From the NCBI RefSeq assembly GCF_900101745.1, contig NZ_FNAD01000001.1:124001-188000 (forward strand): a stretch of DNA of 64,000 nt, read 5' to 3'. Both the position numbers and the translations under genes were made by a program. Origin of the DNA: Glycomyces harbinensis (GTDB taxonomy: Bacteria > Actinomycetota > Actinomycetes > Mycobacteriales > Micromonosporaceae). Of this stretch, positions 50,750 to 58,988 are shown in pieces (positions within the stretch are counted from its first letter, which is position 1; the number at the start of each line of letters is the position of its first letter). The notes beneath the pieces were generated by a model. The model ran no database searches and was not told the DNA's origin. It saw only the letters and a list, made by a program, of their open reading frames with translations.

Positions 50750-51814
50750 ATGAGCACCGCACTGATCATCGGCATGGGCGACATGGGCGAGCGGATCGCC
50801 GCCGGGCTCGCCGCGAGCGGGGCCGTCCGGCGCCTGGTGGTCGCGAGCCGGTCGGCCGCGAACGTCAGGGCCGTCGCCGGCATCGTCGCCAGCGCCACGG
50901 ACTGCCTGGTCGAACCGACGCAGCTCGACGCCACCCGCGTCGAGGACGTCGCCGCACTCCTGGAGCGCGTCAAGCCCGACCTGGTCGTTCAGTGCGGTTC
51001 GCTGCGCAGCCCCTGGGCCCTGGACGGCAGGAAGGACCCGGCGGCCGAGGCCGTCGAGGCCGCGGGGCTCGGCATCCGGCTGCCCTACCAGCTCCCGATC
51101 ATCGTCAACGTGATGCGGGCGGCCCGCGAGACCGGCTTCGCGGGACCGGTGGCGAACCTGTCCCATCCGGACGTGACCGGCCCGGTCCTCGAGCGCATGG
51201 GGCTCGCGCCGATGCTCGGCCTGGGCAACGCGGGCATGATGCTGCGCCGCGCCAGGGCCGCCCTGCGCCGGGAGTCGCCCGACACCGAACCGCCCCTGGT
51301 CCGCGTCGTCGGCCACCACTCGCAGCTGGACGCCGTGATGACCTCCGACCCGCCCGCCGACCCGGCCGAGCGCTGCCGCGTCTACCTGGGGGAGGAGGGC
51401 CGGCGCGACGACGGCGCCGCCTACCGCGCGCCCGCGATCGAACCGGGGATGCAGAACAACTTCGTCACGGCCGCGGCCACCGTCCCCGTCCTGGAGGCGC
51501 TGCTGCCGGAAGGGCCGGACCTGCGCTGGTCCGTCCCGGCGCCCGGCGGCCTGCCGGGCGGGTACCCGGTGCGGATCTCCGGCGGGTCGATCGCGCTCGA
51601 CCTGCCGCCGGGCGAGTCCCTGGAGGACGCGATCGCGTTCAACGAGCGGATGGCCCGCGCCGACGGGATCGAGCGCATCGACCCGGACGGCACCGTCCAC
51701 TTCACCGAGGCCGCCCGCGAGGCCGTCGCGGGCGTCGCCCCGGACCTGGCCGAACCGCTCGCGGTGGGGGACATCGAGGGCCGCGCCGACCTTCTCGACG
51801 AGGTCCTGGCCTGA
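50750..51814 (+). CDS. NAD(P)-binding dehydrogenase-like protein, family uncertain
   Basis: The protein has 354 residues. The N-terminal Rossmann fold is ALIIGMGDMGERIAAGLAASGAVRRLVVASRS (GxGxxG at residues 8-13), with NAD-type strands up to VVQCGSLRSPW. The rest has an alpha/beta look (SHPDVTGPVLERMGL, RVVGHHSQLDAVM, PGGLPGGYPVRISGG) without a recognised motif. It resembles the saccharopine-dehydrogenase-like or DapB-like group. No catalytic residues are identifiable. It is a single gene, 55 bases after the glucose-dehydrogenase-like gene, so an operon is possible. Not assigned further. Confidence 0.65.
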   Translation: MSTALIIGMGDMGERIAAGLAASGAVRRLVVASRSAANVRAVAGIVASATDCLVEPTQLDATRVEDVAALLERVKPDLVVQCGSLRSPWALDGRKDPAAEAVEAAGLGIRLPYQLPIIVNVMRAARETGFAGPVANLSHPDVTGPVLERMGLAPMLGLGNAGMMLRRARAALRRESPDTEPPLVRVVGHHSQLDAVMTSDPPADPAERCRVYLGEEGRRDDGAAYRAPAIEPGMQNNFVTAAATVPVLEALLPEGPDLRWSVPAPGGLPGGYPVRISGGSIALDLPPGESLEDAIAFNERMARADGIERIDPDGTVHFTEAAREAVAGVAPDLAEPLAVGDIEGRADLLDEVLA

Positions 51815-51890
51815 CCGGCCGCCCGGACAGCGCGAGGAAAGGGCTTTCTCGGCGGCGTTAGAATGAGGGCCTCACCTATCAGGAGGACTC

Positions 51891-52862
51891 ATGGAGTACA
51901 CCCAGTTGGGCCGCGCCGGCGTCAAGGTCTCGCGCATCGTCCTCGGCACCATGAACTTCGGACCCGAGACCGAGGAGGGCGACGCGCACGAGATCATGGA
52001 CCGCGCGCTCGAACTCGGCGTCAACTTCTTCGACACCGCCGACGTCTACGGCCGCACCCGCAAGGGCTGGACCGAGGAGATCATCGGGCGCTGGTTCGCC
52101 TCCCGCCCCGAGGCCCGCGACCAGGTCGTCCTTGCCACCAAGGTCTACGGGAACGTCGCGGACGGCCCCAACGACCGCGGCCTGTCGGCGTACCACATCA
52201 GGGCCCAGATCGAGGCGTCGCTGCGGCGCCTCCAGACCGACCGGATCGACCTCTACCAGTTCCACCACATCGACCGCACGGTCCCGTGGGAGGAGATCTG
52301 GCAGGCGATCGACGTCCTCGTGGCGCAGGGCAAAGTGGTCTACTCGGGCTCGTCGAACTTCCCCGGCTGGGGCATCGCCCGGGCCAACGAGCGCGCCGAG
52401 CGGCGCGGGAGCTTCGGCCTGGTGTCGGAGCAGTCGATCTACAGCCTCCTCAACCGCAACATCGAACTCGAGGTGATCCCGGCGGCGCAGCAGTACGGCC
52501 TCGGCGTCATCCCGTGGTCGCCGCTGGCGGGCGGGCTCCTCGGCGGCGTCCTCGGCGAGCAGGCCGCGACCGGCCGCCGCTCGGGCGAGCACTTCGCCGC
52601 GCGCGTCGAGGAGCACCGGCCGCAGCTGGAGCAGTACGAGGCCTTCGCCGCGAAGAAGGGCGTCGCCCCGGCGGTCCTCGGCCTGGCGTGGGTGCTCCAC
52701 CAGCCCGGCGTCACGGGCCCGATCATCGGCCCGCGCACCATGTCCCAGCTCGAGGACGCCGTGGCCGCGCTCGACGTCGAACTCGACGAGGCCGACCTGA
52801 AGACCCTCGACGAGATCTTCCCCGGCCCCGGGGGAGCGGCGCCCGAGGCGTACTCCTGGTAG
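51891..52862 (+). CDS. Aldo/keto reductase
   Basis: The protein has 323 residues, with CAGGAGG RBS. It has the AKR (alpha/beta)8 pattern: MEYTQLGRAGVKVSRIVLGTMNFG, NFFDTADVYGRTRKGWTEEIIGRW (catalytic Asp, Tyr), VVLATKVYG (Lys), and LYQFHHIDRTVPWEEIWQA (His). NADPH-dependent reduction of aldehydes or ketones is expected. It belongs to the Yqj/AKR11-like branch of bacterial reductases. It is a single gene that ends at a terminator hairpin. Confidence 0.92.
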   Translation: MEYTQLGRAGVKVSRIVLGTMNFGPETEEGDAHEIMDRALELGVNFFDTADVYGRTRKGWTEEIIGRWFASRPEARDQVVLATKVYGNVADGPNDRGLSAYHIRAQIEASLRRLQTDRIDLYQFHHIDRTVPWEEIWQAIDVLVAQGKVVYSGSSNFPGWGIARANERAERRGSFGLVSEQSIYSLLNRNIELEVIPAAQQYGLGVIPWSPLAGGLLGGVLGEQAATGRRSGEHFAARVEEHRPQLEQYEAFAAKKGVAPAVLGLAWVLHQPGVTGPIIGPRTMSQLEDAVAALDVELDEADLKTLDEIFPGPGGAAPEAYSW

Positions 52863-52873
52863 GACTTCGACGG

Positions 52874-52903
52874 GACCGCGGACCGGGGGACCGGTCCGCG
52901 GTC
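52874..52903. terminator. Hairpin terminator between convergent genes
   Basis: GACCGCGGACCGG (52874-52886) pairs perfectly with CCGGTCCGCGGTC (52891-52903) around GGGA. It separates the aldo/keto reductase from the converging TetR gene and could serve both. Confidence 0.75.
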
Positions 52904-52913
52904 GCTTCGCTTG

Positions 52914-53522
52914 TCAGATCGCGTCGCCGTCGACGACCGGTGCCGCGGGCGGCAGCGGCGTGGCCGCGCCGGGCTCGAAGGCGTCGAGGACGAGCACGAG
53001 GTAGCGCCGCCACCCCTCGTGCCCCTCGGGCACGACCCACAGGAAGTTCGTGAGCATCCCCAGGACGCGGGCGACGTCGTCGCCGGTCACGTCGGACCGC
53101 ATCGTGCCGTCCTGTTTGGCCTGCTCGGTGAGGGCCGCGAGCGGTTCGAGCACGGGCGCGACGACCTCCGCGGCCAGCGCTGCGGGGTTGGCGGCGGCCG
53201 CGAGGGTGTTCCGCTCCCGGTCGATGATCGCGAGCGCGGCCTCCATGACGACCATGATGGCCGCGCGCGGCGGGAAGTCGGGCGTCCGGTAGAGGATCGG
53301 CGGCAGGCGCTCGGTGACCGCCTGCTTCATCGCCGTGCGCACCAGCGCCTCCTTGTGCGGGAAGTGGCGGAACAGGGTCCGGATGCCGACGCCCGCCCGT
53401 TCGGCGATCAGTTCCAGGGGCGCGTCGGGCCCCGTCTCGGCGAAGACGGCGCGGGCGGCGTCCAGGAGCCGCTGGACGTTCCGCGCGGCGTCGGCGCGCA
53501 GCGCGCGTTCTTCGTGGGGCAC
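52914..53522 (-). CDS. TetR-family regulator
   Basis: The protein has 202 residues. The helix-turn-helix is VQRLLDAARAVFAETGPDAPLELIAERAGVGIRTLFRHFPHKEALVRTAM (residues 16-65). The C-terminal helical domain resembles the TetR_C_33-like actinobacterial group (SBTR-type), with an Ala-rich segment (NTLAAAANPAALAAEVVAPVL). It is divergent from the multimodular cellulase gene at 53691, with a 168-base AT-richer gap, but there is no symmetric operator I can identify. It could regulate itself only. Confidence 0.88.
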   Translation of the reverse strand: MPHEERALRADAARNVQRLLDAARAVFAETGPDAPLELIAERAGVGIRTLFRHFPHKEALVRTAMKQAVTERLPPILYRTPDFPPRAAIMVVMEAALAIIDRERNTLAAAANPAALAAEVVAPVLEPLAALTEQAKQDGTMRSDVTGDDVARVLGMLTNFLWVVPEGHEGWRRYLVLVLDAFEPGAATPLPPAAPVVDGDAI

Positions 53523-53690
53523 CTGCGCATTCTAGCCAGCGCCGCGAGGCCTTCGGACCGGTCGAATCCGTCGCGAGGGACGGTCCGAGGATAATTGACA
53601 TTCAACTGACACATTGAGTATCGTCGATTCATATGCGGCTCTGCGATCCCTGCCGCGTCCCTCCGCAATCCGTCCGGCAAGGAGTGCAAA

Positions 53691-55754
53691 GTGAACCTGC
53701 CATCCCTTCGAAGAACCCGCATACGGCTGCTCGCCGTCGCGGCCGCGGTGCTCGCGCTGCTGGCGACCGGGCTGCTGGGCGCCGTCAGCGCCCAAGCGGC
53801 CCAAGGCTGCGAGGTCGAGTACAACGTCCAGAGCCAGTGGCCGGGCGGGTTCACCGCCGACGTCAAGATCGTCAACCTCGGAGAACCGGTCGACGGCTGG
53901 GACGTGGAGTGGGTCTGGCCCGAGGGCCAGAGCGTGACCCACGGGTGGAACGCCCACTTCACCACCACCGCCGAGCAGGTCAACGCGACGAGCCTGAGCT
54001 ACAACGCCGAGGTGGCGACCGGCGGCTCGATCTCGTTCGGGTTCAACGGGTTCTGGGCGGGCGTCAACCGCGACCCGTTCGCGTTCCGGCTCAACGGCCG
54101 CGTCTGCGACGGCACCGTCGGCGAACCGACCACCGCCCCCACGACCGACCCGCCCGCCGGCTCGGTGACGGCGATGGAGCAGGTCGCGGCGATGGAGCCG
54201 GGCTGGAACGTCGGCAACACGCTCGACGCGCTCGGCGGCGAGACCGCCTGGGGCAACCCGATGATCACCGAGGAACTGCTCGCCACGGTGAAGGGCCAGG
54301 GCTTCAACTCGATCCGCCTCCCCGTCACGTGGGACGAGTTCGTCGGCGAGGGCCCTGACTACGCGATCGACCCGGCCCGCATGGAGCGCGTCGCCCAGGT
54401 CGTCGACTGGGCCCTCGCACAGGACCTCCAGGTCCTGCTCAACCTCCACCACGACTCGTGGATGTGGCTCAGCGAACTGCCGAACGACCATGACGCGGTC
54501 CTGGCGAAGTACGAGGCGATCTGGACCCAGATCGCGGACCGCTTCAAGGACCACCCCGCCGAGCTGGCCCTGGAGAGCATCAACGAACCGCAGCTCGCCG
54601 GCGTCGAGGACGCGGAGGGCGACGTGCTCGTGGACGAGTTGAACCGCTCCTTCCACGACGTCGTGCGCGGCTCGGGCGGCGGCAATGAGGACCGGCTCCT
54701 GGTGCTGCCCACACTGCACACCAGTTCCGAGCAGGTGCGCCTGGACGCGCTCAAGGCCACCTTCGACGACCTCGACGACCCGATGATCGCCGCGACGGTC
54801 CACTTCTACGGCTTCTGGCCCTTCAGCGTCAACATCGCCGGGGTCACCACCTTCAACGCCGAGGTGGAGGCCGACATGGTGAACACGTTCCAGCGCGTCA
54901 ACGACACCTTCGTGGACGCGGGCGTCCCGGTCATCGTCGGGGAGTGGGCCGTCCTCAGCTACGACCACACCCGGCCCGGCATCCACCAGTACGGCGAGCT
55001 GACGAAGTTCTTCGAGGCGGCCGAGTTCCACGCCCGCGACAAGGGCGTCACCACGATGCTGTGGGACGCGGGCCAGTTCCTCAACCGGAACACGCTGCAA
55101 TGGCGCGACGAGCACCTCTACGACTACTTCGCGTCGGGCTGGACGACCCGTTCGGGCACGGCCTCGTTCGACTCGGTGTACCTGCCGAAGTCCGGCGCGA
55201 TCACGTCGGAGTCCTTGACGCTCAACCGCAACGGCCTCGACTTCGAAGGACTCTGGCAGGGCGGCGCCGAACTGGCCGAAGGTGCGGACTACACGGTCTC
55301 GGGCGACACGCTCACGCTGACCGCCGCGGCCCTCACCCGCCTCGCGGGCGACCGCGCGTACGGGGTGAACGCCCGGATCGAGGCGCGCTTCTCGGCGGGC
55401 GTGCCGTGGCGCGTCAACGTCATCACCGCGGACGCGCCGGTCCTGTCCGACGCGACCGGGCCCACCGCCTCCTTCGCGATCCCGACGCAGTTCCGCGGCG
55501 ACACCCTGGCCACCATGGAGGCCAAGTACGCCGACGGTTCGAACGCCGGGCCCGCGAACTGGACGTCCTACCAGGAGTTCTGGTCGAACTTCCGGCCCGA
55601 CTACGACGCGGGCACGCTGATCCTCACGCCCGAGTTCCTGGCCGCCGTCACCGACGGGCAGCCGGTGACCCTGACCTTCCACTTCCACAGCGGGGCCCGG
55701 GTCGCCTACACGATCACCGAATCCGGAGACACCGTCACCGGCGACGCCGGCTGA
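53691..55754 (+). CDS. Multimodular secreted cellulase: CBM2-GH5-X2-CBM46
   Basis: The protein has 687 residues from GTG 53691, with AAGGAG RBS. A signal peptide ends near residue 37 (SAQA/AQG). CBM2 spans Cys40 to Cys139, followed by a Pro/Thr linker. The GH5 domain is about 160-495, with acid/base Glu299 in ESINEP and nucleophile Glu418 in VIVGEWA. The C-terminus has an Ig-like X2 module (about 495-580; LPKSGAITSESLTLNRNGLDF) and a CBM46-like module (about 585-680; WTSYQEFWSNFRPDYDAGTL). GH5_4-X2-CBM46 is a known order in endoglucanase/xyloglucanases; here CBM2 is added in front. Confidence 0.9.
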   Translation: MNLPSLRRTRIRLLAVAAAVLALLATGLLGAVSAQAAQGCEVEYNVQSQWPGGFTADVKIVNLGEPVDGWDVEWVWPEGQSVTHGWNAHFTTTAEQVNATSLSYNAEVATGGSISFGFNGFWAGVNRDPFAFRLNGRVCDGTVGEPTTAPTTDPPAGSVTAMEQVAAMEPGWNVGNTLDALGGETAWGNPMITEELLATVKGQGFNSIRLPVTWDEFVGEGPDYAIDPARMERVAQVVDWALAQDLQVLLNLHHDSWMWLSELPNDHDAVLAKYEAIWTQIADRFKDHPAELALESINEPQLAGVEDAEGDVLVDELNRSFHDVVRGSGGGNEDRLLVLPTLHTSSEQVRLDALKATFDDLDDPMIAATVHFYGFWPFSVNIAGVTTFNAEVEADMVNTFQRVNDTFVDAGVPVIVGEWAVLSYDHTRPGIHQYGELTKFFEAAEFHARDKGVTTMLWDAGQFLNRNTLQWRDEHLYDYFASGWTTRSGTASFDSVYLPKSGAITSESLTLNRNGLDFEGLWQGGAELAEGADYTVSGDTLTLTAAALTRLAGDRAYGVNARIEARFSAGVPWRVNVITADAPVLSDATGPTASFAIPTQFRGDTLATMEAKYADGSNAGPANWTSYQEFWSNFRPDYDAGTLILTPEFLAAVTDGQPVTLTFHFHSGARVAYTITESGDTVTGDAG

Positions 55755-55762
55755 CCCGGACG

Positions 55763-55801
55763 ACACGGGCCCCGGCGCGGTGTTCGCGCCGGGGCCCGTG
55801 T
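55763..55801. terminator. Bidirectional hairpin terminator
   Basis: ACACGGGCCCCGGCGCG (55763-55779) pairs with CGCGCCGGGGCCCGTGT (55785-55801) around GTGTT, a perfect 17-bp stem. It lies between the stops of the GH5 gene and the converging pectate lyase gene. Confidence 0.85.
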
Positions 55802-55812
55802 GTCCCTGCCGG

Positions 55813-56847
55813 CTAAAGCACTCCGGCCCCCGCTCCCGCCGGGACCGTCGACGGCAGCGTCGCCGGGTCGTCGAGGGTGTAGTCGTAGTAGTCGCCCGGC
55901 TCCTCGACCGAGCCGGCGGTCTCGCATTCGCCGGATTCGGTGAACCGGTTGCCGCGCTCGACGAGCCGGCCCGGACCGCTCTCGGCGTAGCCGCTCGCCG
56001 AGAAGCACGGGAAGGGCACGTTCGCGAAGTAGTTGCCCTCCACCAAGACCCCGCCGTCCATCGTGGAGGCCACGGCGTAGGACTCGTTGCCGCGGAAGTA
56101 GTTGCTGTACACGTGCACCGGCTCGCCGAACCGCACGCGCGGGTGGCGCTGGTTCGAGCCGTCGAAGTAGTTGTGGTGGATGCTCACCTTGAGGTGGCCG
56201 GCGTCCGTGGAGGCGCTGTCGGAGTGGCCCAGGAGCATGCTCTTGTCGGTCCCGTCGAAGTGGTTCCAGGACACGGTCACATAGTCGGCCTGGCGCACGA
56301 TGTCGATCGAGCCGTCGGTCGGGTTCACGAAGGTGTTGTGGTCGATCCAGATGTGGTGGGACTCCTGCCCGACGTTGACCGCGTCGTCCTCGGCGTTGGC
56401 GAAGGTGAGGTTCTGCACGATCACGTTGTAGGACCGGTAGAAGTCGAACCCGCCGCCGTCGATCACCGCGTCGTCGCCGAGCCCGATGATGGTCTTGTTC
56501 GGGCGCACGCCCTGCTTGCTGGTGATGTCGATCGTGCCCGAGACCTGGATGACCACGGCGCCGACGGTGTCGATGGCCTCCAGCAGCTCGTCGGTGGTGT
56601 CCACGGTGACCGTGGGGCCGCCGACGCCGCCGGTGGTCCCGTTCTGGCCGAGCGCGTTCACCGAGGCGAACCCGTCGGCGGTGCCCGTCTGCGCGGCCTC
56701 GAACGAGGCGTCACCGATGGCGTTCCGGGTGCCATCGGTCGCCTCGTCCGCCTGCGCCGGTCCCAGTGCGCCCCACGTCCCCAGGGCGCAGGCCGCGGCG
56801 GCCAGTCCGGCGACCACGGCCTTGCGTGCGTCTCCGCGTCTTCGCAT
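55813..56847 (-). CDS. Secreted PL1 pectate lyase
   Basis: The protein has 344 residues from ATG 56847. A basic Sec signal (MRRRGDARKAVVAGLAAAACALGTWGALGPAQA) ends near residue 33. The parallel beta-helix shows VQNLTFANAEDDAV, HHIWIDHNTFVNPTDGSIDIVRQADYVTVSWNHF (Ca2+ ligands and the PL1 WIDH segment), LLGHSDS, and the catalytic Arg region RHPRVRFGEPVHVYSNYF. It cleaves polygalacturonate by beta-elimination outside the cell. It is a single gene with an AT-rich dyad upstream (56876-56885) and shares a terminator with the GH5 gene. Confidence 0.92.
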   Translation of the reverse strand: MRRRGDARKAVVAGLAAAACALGTWGALGPAQADEATDGTRNAIGDASFEAAQTGTADGFASVNALGQNGTTGGVGGPTVTVDTTDELLEAIDTVGAVVIQVSGTIDITSKQGVRPNKTIIGLGDDAVIDGGGFDFYRSYNVIVQNLTFANAEDDAVNVGQESHHIWIDHNTFVNPTDGSIDIVRQADYVTVSWNHFDGTDKSMLLGHSDSASTDAGHLKVSIHHNYFDGSNQRHPRVRFGEPVHVYSNYFRGNESYAVASTMDGGVLVEGNYFANVPFPCFSASGYAESGPGRLVERGNRFTESGECETAGSVEEPGDYYDYTLDDPATLPSTVPAGAGAGVL

Positions 56848-56875
56848 GCCGATTCCTCTCTCAAGATATTGGTAG

Positions 56876-56885
56876 ATATCGATAT
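56876..56885. promoter_or_regulatory. AT-rich palindrome upstream of the pectate lyase
   Basis: ATATCGATAT within GGTAGATATCGATATAATAT is a perfect 10-base palindrome, 29 bases before the pectate lyase start. The local AT content is very high for this genome. A promoter -10 region or an operator is likely. Confidence 0.5.
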
Positions 56886-57010
56886 AATATCGGCGCGCCG
56901 CAGACAATGCAACCGGTTGCACGCGGCCGCTTCCGCCGCCTTCGCCCCGCTTCCGCCGTAGCCGCCGCCACTGGACCGGGCCGCGATCATGAGTGGCCCT
57001 CGCCATCCTT

Positions 57011-57029
57011 TAAGGTAAGCCTTACCTAA
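57011..57029. promoter_or_regulatory. DtxR/IdeR-type iron box
   Basis: TAAGGTAAGCCTTACCTAA matches the 19-base iron-box consensus TTAGGTTAGGCTAACCTAA at 15 positions and contains the perfect 7-1-7 dyad AGGTAAG-C-CTTACCT. It lies 17 bases upstream of the siderophore-uptake operon start. Fe2+-loaded DtxR/IdeR/DmdR1 represses such promoters, so the operon should be switched on by iron limitation. Confidence 0.88.
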
Positions 57030-57045
57030 ATGAGGAGGACGAACG

Positions 57046-58104
57046 GTGACCCCCCGTAGAACCATGCGACGCTCCGCCGCCGCGGCCCTGGCAGGCGTGA
57101 CCGGACTCCTGCTCGCCGCCTCGTGCACCACCGACACCGCCGAAGAGCCCGAGGCCGCCGAGCGCGAGTCCGAACTCGGCGAGCAGTGCCGGGACGCGGT
57201 GATCCCCGAGCTGCCCGAGCTCGAACCCGTCGCCGAGGGCACCGGCACCCGGACCGTCGCGACCGACTTCGGCGACGTCGACCTGCCCGCCGCCCCCGAG
57301 GCCGCACTCGGCATGTACACCACCGACGTCGACATGCTCATCTGGCTGCGCTACCCCCTCGCCGCCAGCCAGCCGATCCGCTCCGACTCCGGGTACACGA
57401 CCTTCCCCTGCTTCTTCCCGCAGGAGGCGCTCGCCGACGTCTCGACCTTCACCAACTACCCCGAGTACGACTACGAGTCGCTCCTGCTCGCCGAACCCGA
57501 CTTCATCCTCAACGGCCTCGGCTACGACCCCGACGTGGTCTCGCGCCTGCCCGAGATCGCCCCGACCTACAGCGTCGACGCGTTCGACGGCGAGTCCTGG
57601 ATGCTCCACTTCGAGCAGACCGCCGCCGCCCTCGGCCGCTCCCAGTACTACGAGGAGTGGAAGGCGATCTACGACGAGCGCGTCGCCGAGGTCCGCGCCC
57701 TCATCGAGGACCCCGCGGCGATCACCGTCGCCCCGGTCGGCTACTGGGAGGACCAGTTCCAGACCGGCTGCTACTCCGGCGTCGAATGCCAGGTCTTCGA
57801 AGACCTCGGCCTCACCGTCGCCCCCACCTCGCTGGCGAACGACCGCGAAGGCGAAGCCCTCAGCGGCGAGACGATCGGCAAGATGGACGGGATCGACTAC
57901 GCGTTCATGATCCGCGGCATCGGCGACGAGGGCGACGCCCAGTTCCAGCAGCTCCTGGACGACGCCGCCGAGAACCCCCTGTGGGCCGACCTCGACTTCG
58001 TGGCGCAGGACGGCGTCGTCGGCTACGAGATGGAGATGACCTTCGGCTCGCCCAGCGGCCAGCTCGCGTTCCTCGACGTCGTCGAGCAGGCGCTCGTCGG
58101 ATGA
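57046..58104 (+). CDS. Ferric-siderophore-binding lipoprotein
   Basis: The protein has 352 residues from GTG 57046. The signal ends in LLLAASC with acylated Cys27. The mature protein is a class III/FepB-like periplasmic-binding fold (GTRTVATDFGDVDLPAAPEAALGMYTTDVDMLIWL, LLLAEPDFILNGLGY, EQTAAALGRSQYYEEWKAIYDERVAEV). It would bind ferric siderophore outside the membrane for the two permeases downstream. It is the first gene behind the iron box. Overlaps the next gene by ATGA. Confidence 0.92.
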   Translation: MTPRRTMRRSAAAALAGVTGLLLAASCTTDTAEEPEAAERESELGEQCRDAVIPELPELEPVAEGTGTRTVATDFGDVDLPAAPEAALGMYTTDVDMLIWLRYPLAASQPIRSDSGYTTFPCFFPQEALADVSTFTNYPEYDYESLLLAEPDFILNGLGYDPDVVSRLPEIAPTYSVDAFDGESWMLHFEQTAAALGRSQYYEEWKAIYDERVAEVRALIEDPAAITVAPVGYWEDQFQTGCYSGVECQVFEDLGLTVAPTSLANDREGEALSGETIGKMDGIDYAFMIRGIGDEGDAQFQQLLDDAAENPLWADLDFVAQDGVVGYEMEMTFGSPSGQLAFLDVVEQALVG

Positions 58105-58988
58105 CCGGCCAGCCCATGCGGGTCATGCACGCCCCGGTCGTACAGGTCGTCGACCTCACGCCCGCCATGCGCCGCATCGTCTTCGGCGGCCCGAACCTGG
58201 TCGGCTACCCCACCACCGGGGTCGGCGACGAGTACGTCCGCATCCTCTTCCCGCTCGCGGGGGAGGAGCGGCCGCCGCTGCCCGACGTGGCCGGCGACGA
58301 CCTCGACTACAGCACCGTCCAGGGCGACCGGCTGCGGACCTACACGATCCGCGACGCCGACCCCGAGCGCGGCCTCGTCACCGTCGACTTCGTCGTCCAC
58401 GACGGCGGCCTCGCCGCCTCCTGGGCCAAGACCGCCCAGGTCGGCGACGTCATCGGCATCAACACGCCCAAGCCGCTGTACGACCCGCCCGAAGGCCTCC
58501 AGTGGCAGGTCCTCCTCGCCGACAACGCCGGACTTCCCGCCGCGCTGCGCCTGGTCGAACTCACCCCCGCGCACGTCCGCACCCGGCTCGTCCTCGAAGT
58601 CGCCGAGGAGTCCCACAAGACCGACCTCCCGGCGCACCCGCTCCTGGAGACCACCTGGATCGTCGGCGGCAACGGCCACGGCCCCAGCTGCCTGGACGAA
58701 GCCGCCCGCGGCCTCCAGCTCCCCGACGGCATCGGCTACGTGTGGATCGCCGGGGAGACCAAGACCCTCCGCGGCGCCCGCAAGCACCTGCGCCGCGACC
58801 TCGGACTCCCCGCGAGCGCCTACAAGGCCCTCGGCTACTGGACCGCCGACGCCGAACGCTGGCGCGAGCGCTTCGCCGCCCTCGACGAGGCCACCCGCGC
58901 CGAACTCGACGCGATGTGGGACTCCGGCGACGACCCCGAGGACATCGCCGACGCCTACGAAGACCGGCTCGACTCACTGGGACTATGA
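58101..58988 (+). CDS. Siderophore-interacting (ViuB-like) ferric reductase
   Basis: The protein has 295 residues from ATG 58101. The FAD-binding barrel (MRRIVFGGPNLVGYPT, DRLRTYTIRDADPERGLVTVDFVVHDGGLAASWAKTAQVGDVIGI) is followed by the SIP NAD(P) domain with TWIVGGNGHGPSCLDEA, GIGYVWIAGETKTLRGARKHLRRDLGLPASAYKALGYW. SIP proteins release iron from imported siderophore by reduction in the cytoplasm. Its ATGA overlaps on both sides place it within a single translational unit. Confidence 0.93.
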   Translation: MTGQPMRVMHAPVVQVVDLTPAMRRIVFGGPNLVGYPTTGVGDEYVRILFPLAGEERPPLPDVAGDDLDYSTVQGDRLRTYTIRDADPERGLVTVDFVVHDGGLAASWAKTAQVGDVIGINTPKPLYDPPEGLQWQVLLADNAGLPAALRLVELTPAHVRTRLVLEVAEESHKTDLPAHPLLETTWIVGGNGHGPSCLDEAARGLQLPDGIGYVWIAGETKTLRGARKHLRRDLGLPASAYKALGYWTADAERWRERFAALDEATRAELDAMWDSGDDPEDIADAYEDRLDSLGL

